64,000 bases of DNA, from the NCBI GenBank assembly GCA_004553595.1, contig SFKZ01000006.1:1-64000 (forward strand), in the 5' to 3' direction. A program made the translations under genes and the position numbers. Under the pieces are notes generated by a model that saw nothing but the letters and a program-made list of their open reading frames with translations, did not search any database and was not told the origin of the DNA. Below, piece by piece: positions 46,327 to 55,058 of the stretch (position 1 is the first letter of the stretch; the number at the start of each line of letters is the position of its first letter). Source of the stretch: Methanobrevibacter ruminantium. Its GTDB lineage: Archaea; Methanobacteriota; Methanobacteria; Methanobacteriales; Methanobacteriaceae.

Positions 46327-46875
46327 TTAAAATTCCAATTGTTCTGCAATGCACATCTTACAGACTGCATTAGGAGAGTCAACATTTGCATCCTTTACAG
46401 GGCAATAGTACTTTCCATTTATTTTTTCCACATACAATGAACCTGGAAATGGAGTTCCAACAGGATGAATAGGCTCTTCAAGAATAAAAGTAGTGTATAG
46501 TGATATGATAGAATAGACTAAAGGAAACTTTGTTTTATGGCTTAATGATTCAGAATCCTCATAGGACTGCAATGTTGCCACTGCATCTATAAACTCATCC
46601 TTATCGATTTTATGAGTATAGTGATTGTTATTGCTCCTTACTTCCTTTAAGCGAGCTAAAAAGTATTTTGCATATATTCCATGACTTTTCTTTTTATAGC
46701 TGTCTTGAACATATTTGCTTTCATCAATCAGTTCTGCATTGATTTCCATCAAGTCAAATACAGATACTGTTCCTGCATAATCCTTTAATACCTGTAAAAG
46801 AGCATCATTGGATATGCTATCCTCTCCAATAACAACATTTGAAAATTCCTTATACATTTCCTCATTTATAGTCAT
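46327..46875 (-). CDS. DUF2115 (UPF0305-like) protein
   Basis: 182 residues, mostly helical. The C-terminal end has the family pattern EEPIHPVGTPFPGSLYVEKINGKYYCPVKDANVDSPNAVCKMCIAEQ, that is three cysteines (C, then C-X2-C) suggesting a metal site. GTGAT four bases before the ATG at 46875 sets the start four codons inside the longest frame. A second, divergent copy lies 184 bases upstream (47059). The function of the family is unknown. Confidence 0.8.
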   Translation of the reverse strand: MTINEEMYKEFSNVVIGEDSISNDALLQVLKDYAGTVSVFDLMEINAELIDESKYVQDSYKKKSHGIYAKYFLARLKEVRSNNNHYTHKIDKDEFIDAVATLQSYEDSESLSHKTKFPLVYSIISLYTTFILEEPIHPVGTPFPGSLYVEKINGKYYCPVKDANVDSPNAVCKMCIAEQLEF

Positions 46876-47058
46876 AAAATCACTCAATCATTTTTAAAAT
46901 GCGTTTTTTATTAAAAAAGAAAAAATTAAAAAACAATGAGGTTTTAAATTTTGCTGGGATTGTCGTTAATTAATAACTGTGTTATTTAATTCTCTTTCCA
47001 ATCATTTTGCATGTTTTAATGATGAAATATATTTTCCTTAATGACTTAAATATCTAAT

Positions 47059-47529
47059 TTATATAAATCCAAAGGAATAACCTGCATTTTTGCAAATGCA
47101 ATATCTGCATAATGATCTTTCATCCTTAATGTGGATGATTCTGTTCTTGCATTTGTATTCACCGTTTTCCAAAAAGACATCATACTTTGTAGGATTATCT
47201 CCAAAAGGATGCAATGGCTTTTTAGCTATTAAAACAAGATATAAAGAAAGTTCTCTTGTGAAATCCCTTGTTTCAATGTCTCCTGGATCATAAACACTGA
47301 AATAATAGTTTACATCACCTTCTATATTCTTAATTACAGCATCTTTTATTTCATAGTCCTCTTCAATATTCTTTTCATATATCTCATCATAAATTGAAGA
47401 ATTATAAATAGCTAATCGTTTTGTTATGCTATCAGGATATCTCTCATCCGTAGCTTTTCTCTTTAAATAGTCTATGGGATAATCTTTCAAATTTTCTCTT
47501 ATTTTTTCCAATAAATCTGTTGCTTTCAT
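47059..47529 (-). CDS. DUF2115 (UPF0305-like) protein, paralogue
   Basis: 156 residues. It shares with its neighbour the ending KKPLHPFGDNPTKYDVFLENGEYKC ... SLCRYCICKNAG with the same C plus C-X2-C spacing, and a helical N-terminal body. Identity over the rest is low. GGTG six bases before the ATG at 47529 sets the start. It lies 53 bases after the methionine synthase gene on the same strand and may be cotranscribed. Confidence 0.75.
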   Translation of the reverse strand: MKATDLLEKIRENLKDYPIDYLKRKATDERYPDSITKRLAIYNSSIYDEIYEKNIEEDYEIKDAVIKNIEGDVNYYFSVYDPGDIETRDFTRELSLYLVLIAKKPLHPFGDNPTKYDVFLENGEYKCKNRIIHIKDERSLCRYCICKNAGYSFGFI

Positions 47530-47582
47530 GAATGACACCTGATAATCAATAAATGAAAATTCTAAAAAAAGTAAAAAAAGAG

Positions 47583-48539
47583 TTAATTAAACTCTTTAGC
47601 CAAATCAGAGAGAATCTTTAACTTTTCTTTTGCAATTGGAATATCCACTTTTCTAAGGCCACAATCAGGATCAAGGAGCATGTTTTCCTTACCTACTGCT
47701 CTAATTCCCCTTTCAACCAAAGCTTTAACTTCCTCTTTATCATCAACAGCATTTACAGCTGAATCGACACAACCGAATCCTAATTTTTTGCCCTTAAGTA
47801 AATCAGCATTTGCTTCAAGAACACCTATGTTTACATTGTTTCCAGCAAATTCACAATCCAATATATCAATAGGGAACTTAGCTATTTCTTTAAAGCATCC
47901 ATCAAGATTACCGCAGACATGCATTCCCATGGGCATTTCAATTCCATCAGTAAGAATGCCTATCGCTTCTTTTGCAACTTTCAAGTCAACCATGCCTGTA
48001 GATAAGAATGGCTCATCGATTTGAACATATTTTGCTCCAGCCTTCTCAGCGGACTCAACCTCACGTCTTAATGCATAAGCGCAGTCAATGATAGCAGGAT
48101 TTCTCTCCTTGTAAAATGATTCAACTCTTGAAGAGTGAACAATAGTGGAAGGTCCTGTCAACATAAGCTTGACTCCCTTTTTGCTTGCCTCATCTTCACT
48201 CATGTTCCTATCCTTAATCTCTTTTTTAAGGACATTTAGAGCAAATTTCAAGTCCTTGATCATTATATCAACTTGAGGGGCCCTTATCTTGGATACAATA
48301 ACTGAAGAATTCATTTCATATGAGAATCCTGGAATATGCTTTACAAAGGAACCTACCATATCCCCTCTTGGCTGACCATCCCCAATAATGTCTATTCCAC
48401 AGTCCAATTGCAATTTGACTGCCTCTTCAATAGCTATCTTATAAGGATCATACAATCCAATTGAAGACTTTATCTTTTCACCAAGAGTTTCAGGTTCCTT
48501 CAAATCAATCCCAAAACTACCTACAACAGTTGTAATCAA
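47583..48539 (-). CDS. Core MetE-type methionine synthase (methylcobalamin-dependent type)
   Basis: 318 residues, the catalytic barrel of MetE without the N-terminal half that binds methyltetrahydropteroyl-glutamate. Zinc ligands are visible as MHVCGN (His-X-Cys) and DPDCGL. Substrate-side motifs are GDGQPRGDMVGSF, LTGPSTIVHSS and VQIDEPFLS. The Methanothermobacter homologue is known to use methylcobalamin as methyl donor in vitro, and a corrinoid protein is thought to be the natural donor. Start TTG at 48539, three bases after GGTGAT. Followed by a DUF2115 gene, preceded by two methanogen-specific small genes on the same strand. Confidence 0.9.
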   Translation of the reverse strand: MITTVVGSFGIDLKEPETLGEKIKSSIGLYDPYKIAIEEAVKLQLDCGIDIIGDGQPRGDMVGSFVKHIPGFSYEMNSSVIVSKIRAPQVDIMIKDLKFALNVLKKEIKDRNMSEDEASKKGVKLMLTGPSTIVHSSRVESFYKERNPAIIDCAYALRREVESAEKAGAKYVQIDEPFLSTGMVDLKVAKEAIGILTDGIEMPMGMHVCGNLDGCFKEIAKFPIDILDCEFAGNNVNIGVLEANADLLKGKKLGFGCVDSAVNAVDDKEEVKALVERGIRAVGKENMLLDPDCGLRKVDIPIAKEKLKILSDLAKEFN

Positions 48540-48599
48540 ATAATCACCATAAATCTATGTTTTATTTATAAAGCATTATTTTAATTTATAATTTTAGAG

Positions 48600-48911
48600 T
48601 TATCCATCACCAATATCCATTGCCCTGACATCTGCAATCTCTTCTGGGCTAATTGGAATCTTAATAGCTGCAGTTCCATGGCAAGGCTTGGTATAAGTAA
48701 TCAATATGGCACCTTCATCTTCATTGATTCCCACAGGTATAGGTGGAAGTCCAATCAATCTTGCTCCCAATACCTTATCACCAGGGTTTACATGAATAAG
48801 CTCTTTGGAGTTTTCTTCAATAAGCTTGTAACATTGTTTAACTCCAGAACGTTGTACAAGTATTTCATAATCATCATTTTGTTGCAAATATGTTTCTAAA
48901 CAGAAAGACAT
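48600..48911 (-). CDS. Small methanogen-specific protein (DUF1894-like)
   Basis: 103 residues, beta-rich (NPGDKVLGARLIGLPPIPVGINEDEGAILITYTKPCHGTAAIKIPISPEEI). I believe it belongs to DUF1894, found in methanogens beside this type of methionine synthase and DUF1890, but the family number is from memory. GGTGATTAG before the ATG. It lies 60 bases before the methionine synthase start. Confidence 0.7.
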   Translation of the reverse strand: MSFCLETYLQQNDDYEILVQRSGVKQCYKLIEENSKELIHVNPGDKVLGARLIGLPPIPVGINEDEGAILITYTKPCHGTAAIKIPISPEEIADVRAMDIGDG

Positions 48912-48960
48912 CTAATCACCATCATTAAATAATAATTGATAAATTCTATTAAAATAATAA

Positions 48961-49419
48961 TTATTCTTCTAAAGTTTTCAAGTATTTGTCAAATCTAACC
49001 TTAATTGGATTTGGATTGTGGAAAGCCCTTACAGCAATGATATCCGCATCAGTTGAGGATTCGACCATATCTGCAAATTCAGCCACTTCTTCTGCATCTC
49101 TTGAGAATACAAGAGCCAATGCCTTGCATTTTAAGATATGATAATAGGTTATGAAGAAAGTAGCTGCGGCATCCTTATGAACGCAACCTACCAATAAGTC
49201 ATAATCTCCTTCCTCAATTTCATCCAAACATTTTTCAATGTCAACTCTTTTTTTAACGTAAACCCCTTCAGGATCTGAAATATCCAATATCTTTCCTGCT
49301 GCAGGATTGCTTGATACAGTAACATCATAGCCCATTTGGCCTAACTTGTATGAGGCATACAATCCAATAGGAGTTTGTGAAGGAGCTTCAGGACATCCAA
49401 GTAAAACTAATGCTTTCAT
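48961..49419 (-). CDS. Methanogen-specific Rossmann-like protein (DUF1890-like)
   Basis: 152 residues. It begins with MKALVLLGCPEAPSQTPIGLYASYKLGQMGYDVTVSSNPAAGKIL, a Rossmann-like start with a conserved Cys-Pro. DYDLLVGCVHKDAAATFFITYYHIL and an end RAFHNPNPIKVRFDKYL follow. I associate this with DUF1890. GTGAT precedes the ATG. It is first of a run DUF1890-like, DUF1894-like, MetE-like, DUF2115 on one strand with gaps of 49, 60 and 53 bases, probably one transcript. Confidence 0.75.
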   Translation of the reverse strand: MKALVLLGCPEAPSQTPIGLYASYKLGQMGYDVTVSSNPAAGKILDISDPEGVYVKKRVDIEKCLDEIEEGDYDLLVGCVHKDAAATFFITYYHILKCKALALVFSRDAEEVAEFADMVESSTDADIIAVRAFHNPNPIKVRFDKYLKTLEE

Positions 49420-49623
49420 TTTATCACTTTAATAATTTTTAAATAGACATTTTATAAATTTTCATTATTAATTTTAGAATAATTAATCACTTTATATCTT
49501 TGTTAATTATTATAAATAAAATTAATTAATATGATAGAAAAATAGATTGAAAATTAGAAAAAGAATGAAAAAGAATAATTAAAAAAATAAAAAATGGAAT
49601 AGTTTAATCAATTTTAAACGTTA

Positions 49624-49761
49624 TCAGTCATCACTGCTACCGCCATTATAAACAGAACCAGGCGCAAATGGATCCAATGGATGAGTATTTACCCAATATC
49701 CACAGTTCCAGCAACGACCATCACTATCCAATGGATAACCGCAAATCGGACAAATAAGCAT
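49624..49761 (-). CDS. Tiny zinc-ribbon protein (45 residues)
   Basis: Reads MLICPICGYPLDSDGRCWNC, then GYWVNTHPLDPFAPG and an end NGGSSDD. Two CxxC pairs 14 residues apart (CPIC, CWNC) give a zinc ribbon. GGTGAT three bases before the ATG and good codon use support expression. It is tandem to a similar gene at 49785. Function unknown; a protein-binding or regulatory adaptor is likely. Confidence 0.75.
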   Translation of the reverse strand: MLICPICGYPLDSDGRCWNCGYWVNTHPLDPFAPGSVYNGGSSDD

Positions 49762-49784
49762 AATATCACCTAAATAAATGAGCC

Positions 49785-49919
49785 CTAAGGCAAGTATTCA
49801 TCATTAAAATCATCATAGTCATAATCATCAGGACTACCGAAATGAGCCATATATCCACATACCCAACAGTTTCCCTCGTCGTCTAATTCACTTCCGCAAG
49901 CAGGACATAAACCATACAT
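49785..49919 (-). CDS. Tiny zinc-ribbon protein with acidic tail (44 residues)
   Basis: Reads MYGLCPACGSELDDEGNCWV, then CGYMAHFGSPDDYDYDDF and an end EYLP. CPAC and CWVC have the same spacing as in the neighbour; the tail is strongly acidic. GGGGGA five bases before the ATG at 49919. The two genes are 23 bases apart on one strand and look like a duplication that has diverged. Confidence 0.75.
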   Translation of the reverse strand: MYGLCPACGSELDDEGNCWVCGYMAHFGSPDDYDYDDFNDEYLP

Positions 49920-50068
49920 AAAATTCCCCCTATAACATTCATCAAATATCTAATCAAATATTCTATTTAATAATTATAATGATTATAGTTACATTTAAAG
50001 TTTTCTATATTGTTTAAGGAAACAATGCAACAGGCCATTATACAAGATACAATAATACAATGATACAA

Positions 50069-50560
50069 TCAATACTTGCGGACAGAATAAAGCTCATCTC
50101 TATAGAACACATGATTATAATCCAATTCACAGTCAAGATTAGATAATTTATATGGCATATCCCCTCTTTGATAAATCAACAGATCCGTAGCGCTGAAATC
50201 ACTTAACTCATAAATTACATGATCAATAACCATTTGTTCCTCTCCAGTAAAGTTAAACAATGGAATCTGTCTTAGGTAATATCTTTTGATTAGGTAATAA
50301 TAGTAGACCTCTTGCCTATAATACAGATTATGAGACCTTATCAGCTGATTCATATTCTCATTGAAATGTTTGGGAATTACCCCAATTCTTGATTTAAGAT
50401 AAATCTCATTGGTTAATGATTCGCCATACAATTCATAATAATTGAAGTCAATGAAATAGAGCAAAACTGAAATTACCGTTTTTCCAAGGTTTTCCTTATG
50501 TGTGCAACGTGATATGATGTATAGTATAATTTTAACATACTTTTCTTTTTTAAAATCCAT
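50069..50560 (-). CDS. Panacea-domain (SocA/DUF4065-like) protein
   Basis: 163 residues. GKTVISVLLYFIDFNYYELYGESLTNEIYLKSRIGVIPKHFNENMNQLI is the Panacea signature (KLLYFxDFxxYELYGxxLTxxxYxKxxxGPxPxxF). These domains act as antitoxins or phage-defence neutralisers in bacteria. Here no partner toxin of recognisable type is adjacent, only the tiny zinc-ribbon genes downstream. The C-terminal half is Tyr-rich (YYRQEVYYYYLIKRYYLRQ). GGTG six bases before the ATG at 50560 sets the start. Confidence 0.75.
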   Translation of the reverse strand: MDFKKEKYVKIILYIISRCTHKENLGKTVISVLLYFIDFNYYELYGESLTNEIYLKSRIGVIPKHFNENMNQLIRSHNLYYRQEVYYYYLIKRYYLRQIPLFNFTGEEQMVIDHVIYELSDFSATDLLIYQRGDMPYKLSNLDCELDYNHVFYRDELYSVRKY

Positions 50561-50731
50561 ATTAAACACCAATCATTAATTCAATAATCAAATAAACCAA
50601 ATAAAATGATTCAAATTTAATATTGTAAATTAAAAAAGAGTAACCATATGAACACTAAATTATTAGTTTCAACTTGCTATTAAAAGAAAAGAAAGAGCAC
50701 GTGAAAATTAATGAAAAACAATTGAAAATAA

Positions 50732-50789
50732 TTATATAATATAAAATTAAAAGGTACCTATAGAAAAATAATTTAAAGGTACCTTTAAA
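50732..50789 (+). promoter_or_regulatory. Exporter-operon promoter with paired palindromic operator
   Basis: TATA box at about 50732-50742 (TTATATAATAT). The palindrome AAAAGGTACCTATA (50749-50762, one arm imperfect) overlaps the expected transcription start. The perfect 18-bp palindrome TTTAAAGGTACCTTTAAA (50772-50789) follows, centre to centre 25 bases. This position and symmetry suit autorepression by the MarR-type regulator at the end of the same operon. Confidence 0.75.
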
Positions 50790-50810
50790 AAAAATTATGG
50801 AAATAAAATT

Positions 50811-52616
50811 ATGGATTTTAAAAAAACACTAAAAACTATAGGAAAGCTTCTTAGCCCTTTAAAAAAGAGCATAATTCCACTTATTCTTATTGTTGCATTC
50901 CTACTCATTGATGTTTACTGTAACCTTACCCTACCTAAATACACTGCAGACATTGTAGATATCGGTATACAGAACACAGACTTCAATTACATAATAAGCG
51001 TAGGAACAATGATGATGGCTATGGTCTTGATAGGGGTTTTAGCTACAATAGGACTTTCATACTTCTCAAGCAAAGTGTCAGCAGCTTATGGAAGGGATTT
51101 AAGAAAAATAAGCTATGAGAAGATATTGAAATTTTCAAACTTTGAATTGAACAAGATATCCCGAGCATCACTCATTACACGTAATACAAACGATGTATAT
51201 CAAATACAAATCTTCTTAGGATTATTCTTTACAACAATACTCTTTTCACCAATATTAGGTATAGGGAGCATACTTAAGGCAATGGAGCTTGGAACCAACC
51301 TTTTATGGATCATTGCAGTGACATTTGCTGCAGCAATCATACCTTTTGTCATAATATTCATCAGAACCGTTCCATACTTCAAGGTAATGCAGGAATTGAC
51401 TGATAAGATCAACCAGACATCAAGGGAAATATTGATGGGAATACCTGTAATCAAGGCATTCGTAAGACAGGACTATGAAGAGGAAAGATTCAGAAAGACC
51501 AATGAAGACTTCAAAGCAGTGAACTTGAATGTATTCAGAATACTCTTAGTGTTATTGCCTGCAATGACTTTACTCTTGAACCTAATGATAGTTCTCATCT
51601 TATACTTCGGAGCATACGATGCAATCCAAGGTGAAATATTAACTGGAACAATCATAGCATTCATCCAATACGCTACTCAAATCGTTATGGCATTTTTAAT
51701 GATGGGGGGATTCCTTGTCATGATTCCAAGGATTTTGGTATCTGGAAGACGTGTAGCTGAAGTTATAAATACAGAAATAACAATCAGCGATGGGCCAATT
51801 GACACCATAGATGACAATCCTGTAATTGAATTCAAAGATGTGGCCTACAGTTATCCTGGAAGTGAAAAGGAAACCTTGAAAGACATCAATTTCAAATTGG
51901 AAAAGGGAAAAACCACTGCAATAATTGGTGGAACTGGAAGCGGTAAATCAACAATCCTAAATCTTATTCCTCGTCTTCAGGATGTGACTGGCGGTGAAAT
52001 TCTAGTCAATGGCAAGAATATCAAGGATTATAAATTAACAACCTTGAGAGAAAGGATCTCTTATGCTCCTCAAAAGGCAATCCTTTTTGAAGGAACAATA
52101 CGGTCAAATATGCTTATCGGAAAAGAGGATGCAAGTGATGAAGAGATAGAAAAAGCATTGAAAATGGCAGAAGTTGACTTTATAGAAAGCTTGGATGATG
52201 GAGTTTCACAAGGGGCATCCAATTACTCTGGAGGGCAAAAGCAACGTCTTCAACTTGCAAGATCAATATTGGCTAAACGTGACTTCTACCTATTTGACGA
52301 CTGCTTCTCAGCACTTGACATGAACACTGAAGCAAAAGTGAAAGAGAACTTGAAAAGCCTAAAGGAAAATTCCTCAATGCTCATTGTTTCACAAAGGATT
52401 TCAACAATCATGGATGCAGATGAGATCATTGTTCTTGATGAAGGTGAGATAATAGATAAGGGAAGCCATGATTACCTTAATGAAAACTGCAAAATCTATA
52501 GAGAAATCGTATCCTCACAAATAGATCGTTCAAAAGACTTATTGTATGATAATGAGGAATCCTCCAATTATGTTCTAGATACAAGTTACCTTAAGAAAAC
52601 AGCAGGAGGCAAATGA
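50811..52616 (+). CDS. Heterodimeric ABC exporter, subunit 1 (degenerate-site NBD)
   Basis: 601 residues: six-helix exporter membrane domain (about 15-320) and a C-terminal ATPase. Walker A GGTGSGKST, signature NYSGGQKQRLQLARS, Walker B FYLFDDCFSALD. The catalytic glutamate after Walker B is an aspartate (FDD instead of xDE), and the switch histidine is glutamine (IVSQRIST). This is the usual pattern of the non-catalytic half of heterodimers such as LmrCD, BmrCD and TM287/288. The next subunit starts after one base. Substrate unknown; multidrug or lipid export is likely. Confidence 0.93.
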   Translation: MDFKKTLKTIGKLLSPLKKSIIPLILIVAFLLIDVYCNLTLPKYTADIVDIGIQNTDFNYIISVGTMMMAMVLIGVLATIGLSYFSSKVSAAYGRDLRKISYEKILKFSNFELNKISRASLITRNTNDVYQIQIFLGLFFTTILFSPILGIGSILKAMELGTNLLWIIAVTFAAAIIPFVIIFIRTVPYFKVMQELTDKINQTSREILMGIPVIKAFVRQDYEEERFRKTNEDFKAVNLNVFRILLVLLPAMTLLLNLMIVLILYFGAYDAIQGEILTGTIIAFIQYATQIVMAFLMMGGFLVMIPRILVSGRRVAEVINTEITISDGPIDTIDDNPVIEFKDVAYSYPGSEKETLKDINFKLEKGKTTAIIGGTGSGKSTILNLIPRLQDVTGGEILVNGKNIKDYKLTTLRERISYAPQKAILFEGTIRSNMLIGKEDASDEEIEKALKMAEVDFIESLDDGVSQGASNYSGGQKQRLQLARSILAKRDFYLFDDCFSALDMNTEAKVKENLKSLKENSSMLIVSQRISTIMDADEIIVLDEGEIIDKGSHDYLNENCKIYREIVSSQIDRSKDLLYDNEESSNYVLDTSYLKKTAGGK

Positions 52617-52617
52617 T

Positions 52618-54405
52618 ATGGCAAGAAAACCACGAAGAGCACCTCCTGAAAAACCGGCAAACGCTAAGCAGTCAATAAAGAACATATTCTCTCTCTTGAC
52701 AGGATATAAATTGAAGCTAAGCTTGACAGTTATCTGTGGAATCATATCAACAGTGTTTTCAGTGATAAGCCCTCTTTTAATCGGATTTGCTACAACTGCA
52801 ATATTTGATGGAATAAACTCCGGAAATATGAATTTGAATCATATAATCAATCTGCTCATTGCAATCGTGATTCTATACATCATAAGTGCAGTTTTCTCAT
52901 ATCTTCAAAGTTATCTCCTCTTGGACATAACAACTGACATCAGCTATAATCTTAGAAAGGACTTGATTGAAAAGATCACTCACTTGTCAATGAGTGATTT
53001 GGACATAAATACCAGAGGAGACATCTTATCAAGAATCACAAACGATGTAGACTCTCTCCAAACAGGAATTGTCCAAACATTCAACCAATTGTTGACAGGA
53101 GTCATTACAATTATAGGGGTTACAGTGATGATGCTTTCCATTAATCTATGGCTAACCCTCACTACAATCATATTGGTCCCAATCGCTTTCCTGATTATAA
53201 CCTACATAACCAAATACTCACAGGATTACTATCTAAAGCAGCTAAGGTATAGGGGAAACCTGAATGGGCAAATTGAGGAATCATTTACAGGACATGAAAT
53301 CATTCGATCATTCAATCAGGAAAAGGAATCCATGAGAATCTTTGAAGAGGAAAATGAGAATTGGTATGAACAGGAATGGAAATCCAAGTTCTTTTCAAGT
53401 CTATCAGGTCCTTTTGTACATTTCATTTCCAATCTGCAATATGTGATCATATCAGTTCTTGGAGCGGTTCTCGTACTCCAGAAAGCAATAAGCGTTGGGG
53501 ACATTTTGGCATTTATCCAATACTCCAAAAACTTCACAACACCTATTGAACAGATTACAAGAATAATGAACATGATACAGACTGCAATGGCAGCAAGTGA
53601 AAGAATATTCGAATTCCTTGAAATAAAGACTGAAGAAAACCCTTCAAAAGAGAAAATCAAGGAAATCAATGATGAGATAAGCTTTGAAAATGTCAACTTC
53701 GGATACAGTGAAGATGAACTTGTAATCAAAGACCTTTCATTCAAAGTCAAGAAGGGTGAGAAAATAGCTATTGTAGGAGAAACTGGAGCAGGAAAGACCA
53801 CAATAGTGAAACTGCTCATGAGATTCTATGACCTGAATAGCGGTGAGATAAAGATTGATGGCGTGAACATCAATAATTACGACAAGCATAGCGTAAGATC
53901 TCTTGTAGGAATGGTGCTTCAAGACACTTGGCTATTCAATGACACAATATACAACAATATATGTTATGGTAAATTGGATGCCACTGAAGAGGAAGTCATA
54001 AACGCTTCAAAAGAGGCTCATGCAGACCATTTCATAAGGCAAATCCCTGAAGGATACGAAAGTGAGCTTAACGAAGATGCGGACAATATCTCCCATGGTC
54101 AAAAGCAACTCCTGACAATTGCAAGAACCATTCTCTCAAACAAGCAGATACTGATTTTGGATGAAGCAACATCCTCAGTTGATACAAGAACGGAAAAAAT
54201 CATCCAAGAAGCTATGGATAAGCTGATGAAAGAGAGAACAAGCTTCATCATTGCTCACAGATTGTCAACTGTCAGAAATGCAGACAAGATAATTGTAATT
54301 GAAGATGGACATATCATAGAGCAAGGTTCACATGAAGAGCTATTGGAGCAAAAAGGATATTACTACAATACCTTGAATGCACAAAGAAAGGAGAATATCA
54401 TATGA
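52618..54405 (+). CDS. Heterodimeric ABC exporter, subunit 2 (catalytic Walker B)
   Basis: 595 residues: a basic, Pro-rich N terminus (ARKPRRAPPEKPANAKQS), six helices, ATPase. Walker A GETGAGKTTIVKLL, Walker B ILILDEATSSVD with the catalytic Glu, switch histidine IIAHRLST. Its signature is NISHGQKQLL, with SHGQ instead of SGGQ. So the intact ATP site uses this Walker A/B with the SGGQ of subunit 1, and the other site is doubly degenerate. It overlaps the MarR-type gene by four bases. Confidence 0.95.
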   Translation: MARKPRRAPPEKPANAKQSIKNIFSLLTGYKLKLSLTVICGIISTVFSVISPLLIGFATTAIFDGINSGNMNLNHIINLLIAIVILYIISAVFSYLQSYLLLDITTDISYNLRKDLIEKITHLSMSDLDINTRGDILSRITNDVDSLQTGIVQTFNQLLTGVITIIGVTVMMLSINLWLTLTTIILVPIAFLIITYITKYSQDYYLKQLRYRGNLNGQIEESFTGHEIIRSFNQEKESMRIFEEENENWYEQEWKSKFFSSLSGPFVHFISNLQYVIISVLGAVLVLQKAISVGDILAFIQYSKNFTTPIEQITRIMNMIQTAMAASERIFEFLEIKTEENPSKEKIKEINDEISFENVNFGYSEDELVIKDLSFKVKKGEKIAIVGETGAGKTTIVKLLMRFYDLNSGEIKIDGVNINNYDKHSVRSLVGMVLQDTWLFNDTIYNNICYGKLDATEEEVINASKEAHADHFIRQIPEGYESELNEDADNISHGQKQLLTIARTILSNKQILILDEATSSVDTRTEKIIQEAMDKLMKERTSFIIAHRLSTVRNADKIIVIEDGHIIEQGSHEELLEQKGYYYNTLNAQRKENII

Positions 54406-55004
54406 ATGGGGAAAATAATTCAGATAAAGATTTGAAAGGCCATATCAATCATTTTAATCCTAATCAAGTGAATAATCAATTATTGTTCCATAAATTCATT
54501 ATGATAAATGAAATTCTGGATAAGAGAAATAAAAAGCAAAATCCAGAAATGAAAAGCATTACCAAGGGACAAGGAAGGTTAATTGGTTTTTTAAAAAGGA
54601 AAGATGGATTTTCCACTAAGGAATTGGCCGAAATATTGAATATAAGTGTCACTTCCCTTAATGAAACATTAAATAAGCTAGAACAGCAAAATTTCATCAG
54701 AAAAGTTCCATCCCCTAAAGACAAAAGGGTCTTGCTTGTTGAATTGACAGAAGAAGGAAGAGCAATTGAATTCAAAAATCATGAGGACATTGACATCTTT
54801 GACACTTTAAGTGAAGAGGAAAAGGAAAATCTGAATGAATATTTGAATCGTTTAACCATAGCGCTTCATAATAAATTCAAGGATGAAAACCCTGAAAAGT
54901 ATGAAAAGATAATTAAACACAGAAAGGAAATCTTTGAAAAATACTTTAAGGAATATAAGCCTCATGAAGAATGGGCAGGATTGTCTAATTGTGATAAAAA
55001 ATAG
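54402..55004 (+). CDS. MarR-family transcriptional regulator
   Basis: 200 residues. The winged helix covers about residues 60-125 (GRLIGFLKRKDGFSTKELAEILNISVTSLNETLNKLEQQNFIRKVPSPKDKRVLLVELTEEG), with helical dimerisation parts on both sides. The ATG overlaps the end of the exporter subunit 2 gene (ATGA type), so it is the third gene of the operon. The regulator position and the paired palindrome at the operon's promoter suggest it represses its own operon until a ligand binds. Single cysteine near the C terminus. Confidence 0.93.
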   Translation: MNGENNSDKDLKGHINHFNPNQVNNQLLFHKFIMINEILDKRNKKQNPEMKSITKGQGRLIGFLKRKDGFSTKELAEILNISVTSLNETLNKLEQQNFIRKVPSPKDKRVLLVELTEEGRAIEFKNHEDIDIFDTLSEEEKENLNEYLNRLTIALHNKFKDENPEKYEKIIKHRKEIFEKYFKEYKPHEEWAGLSNCDKK

Positions 55005-55058
55005 CCTTGCCTAATCTGAAAAATAAATAAAAAAGAATAAAAAAAGAATTAATAAAAC

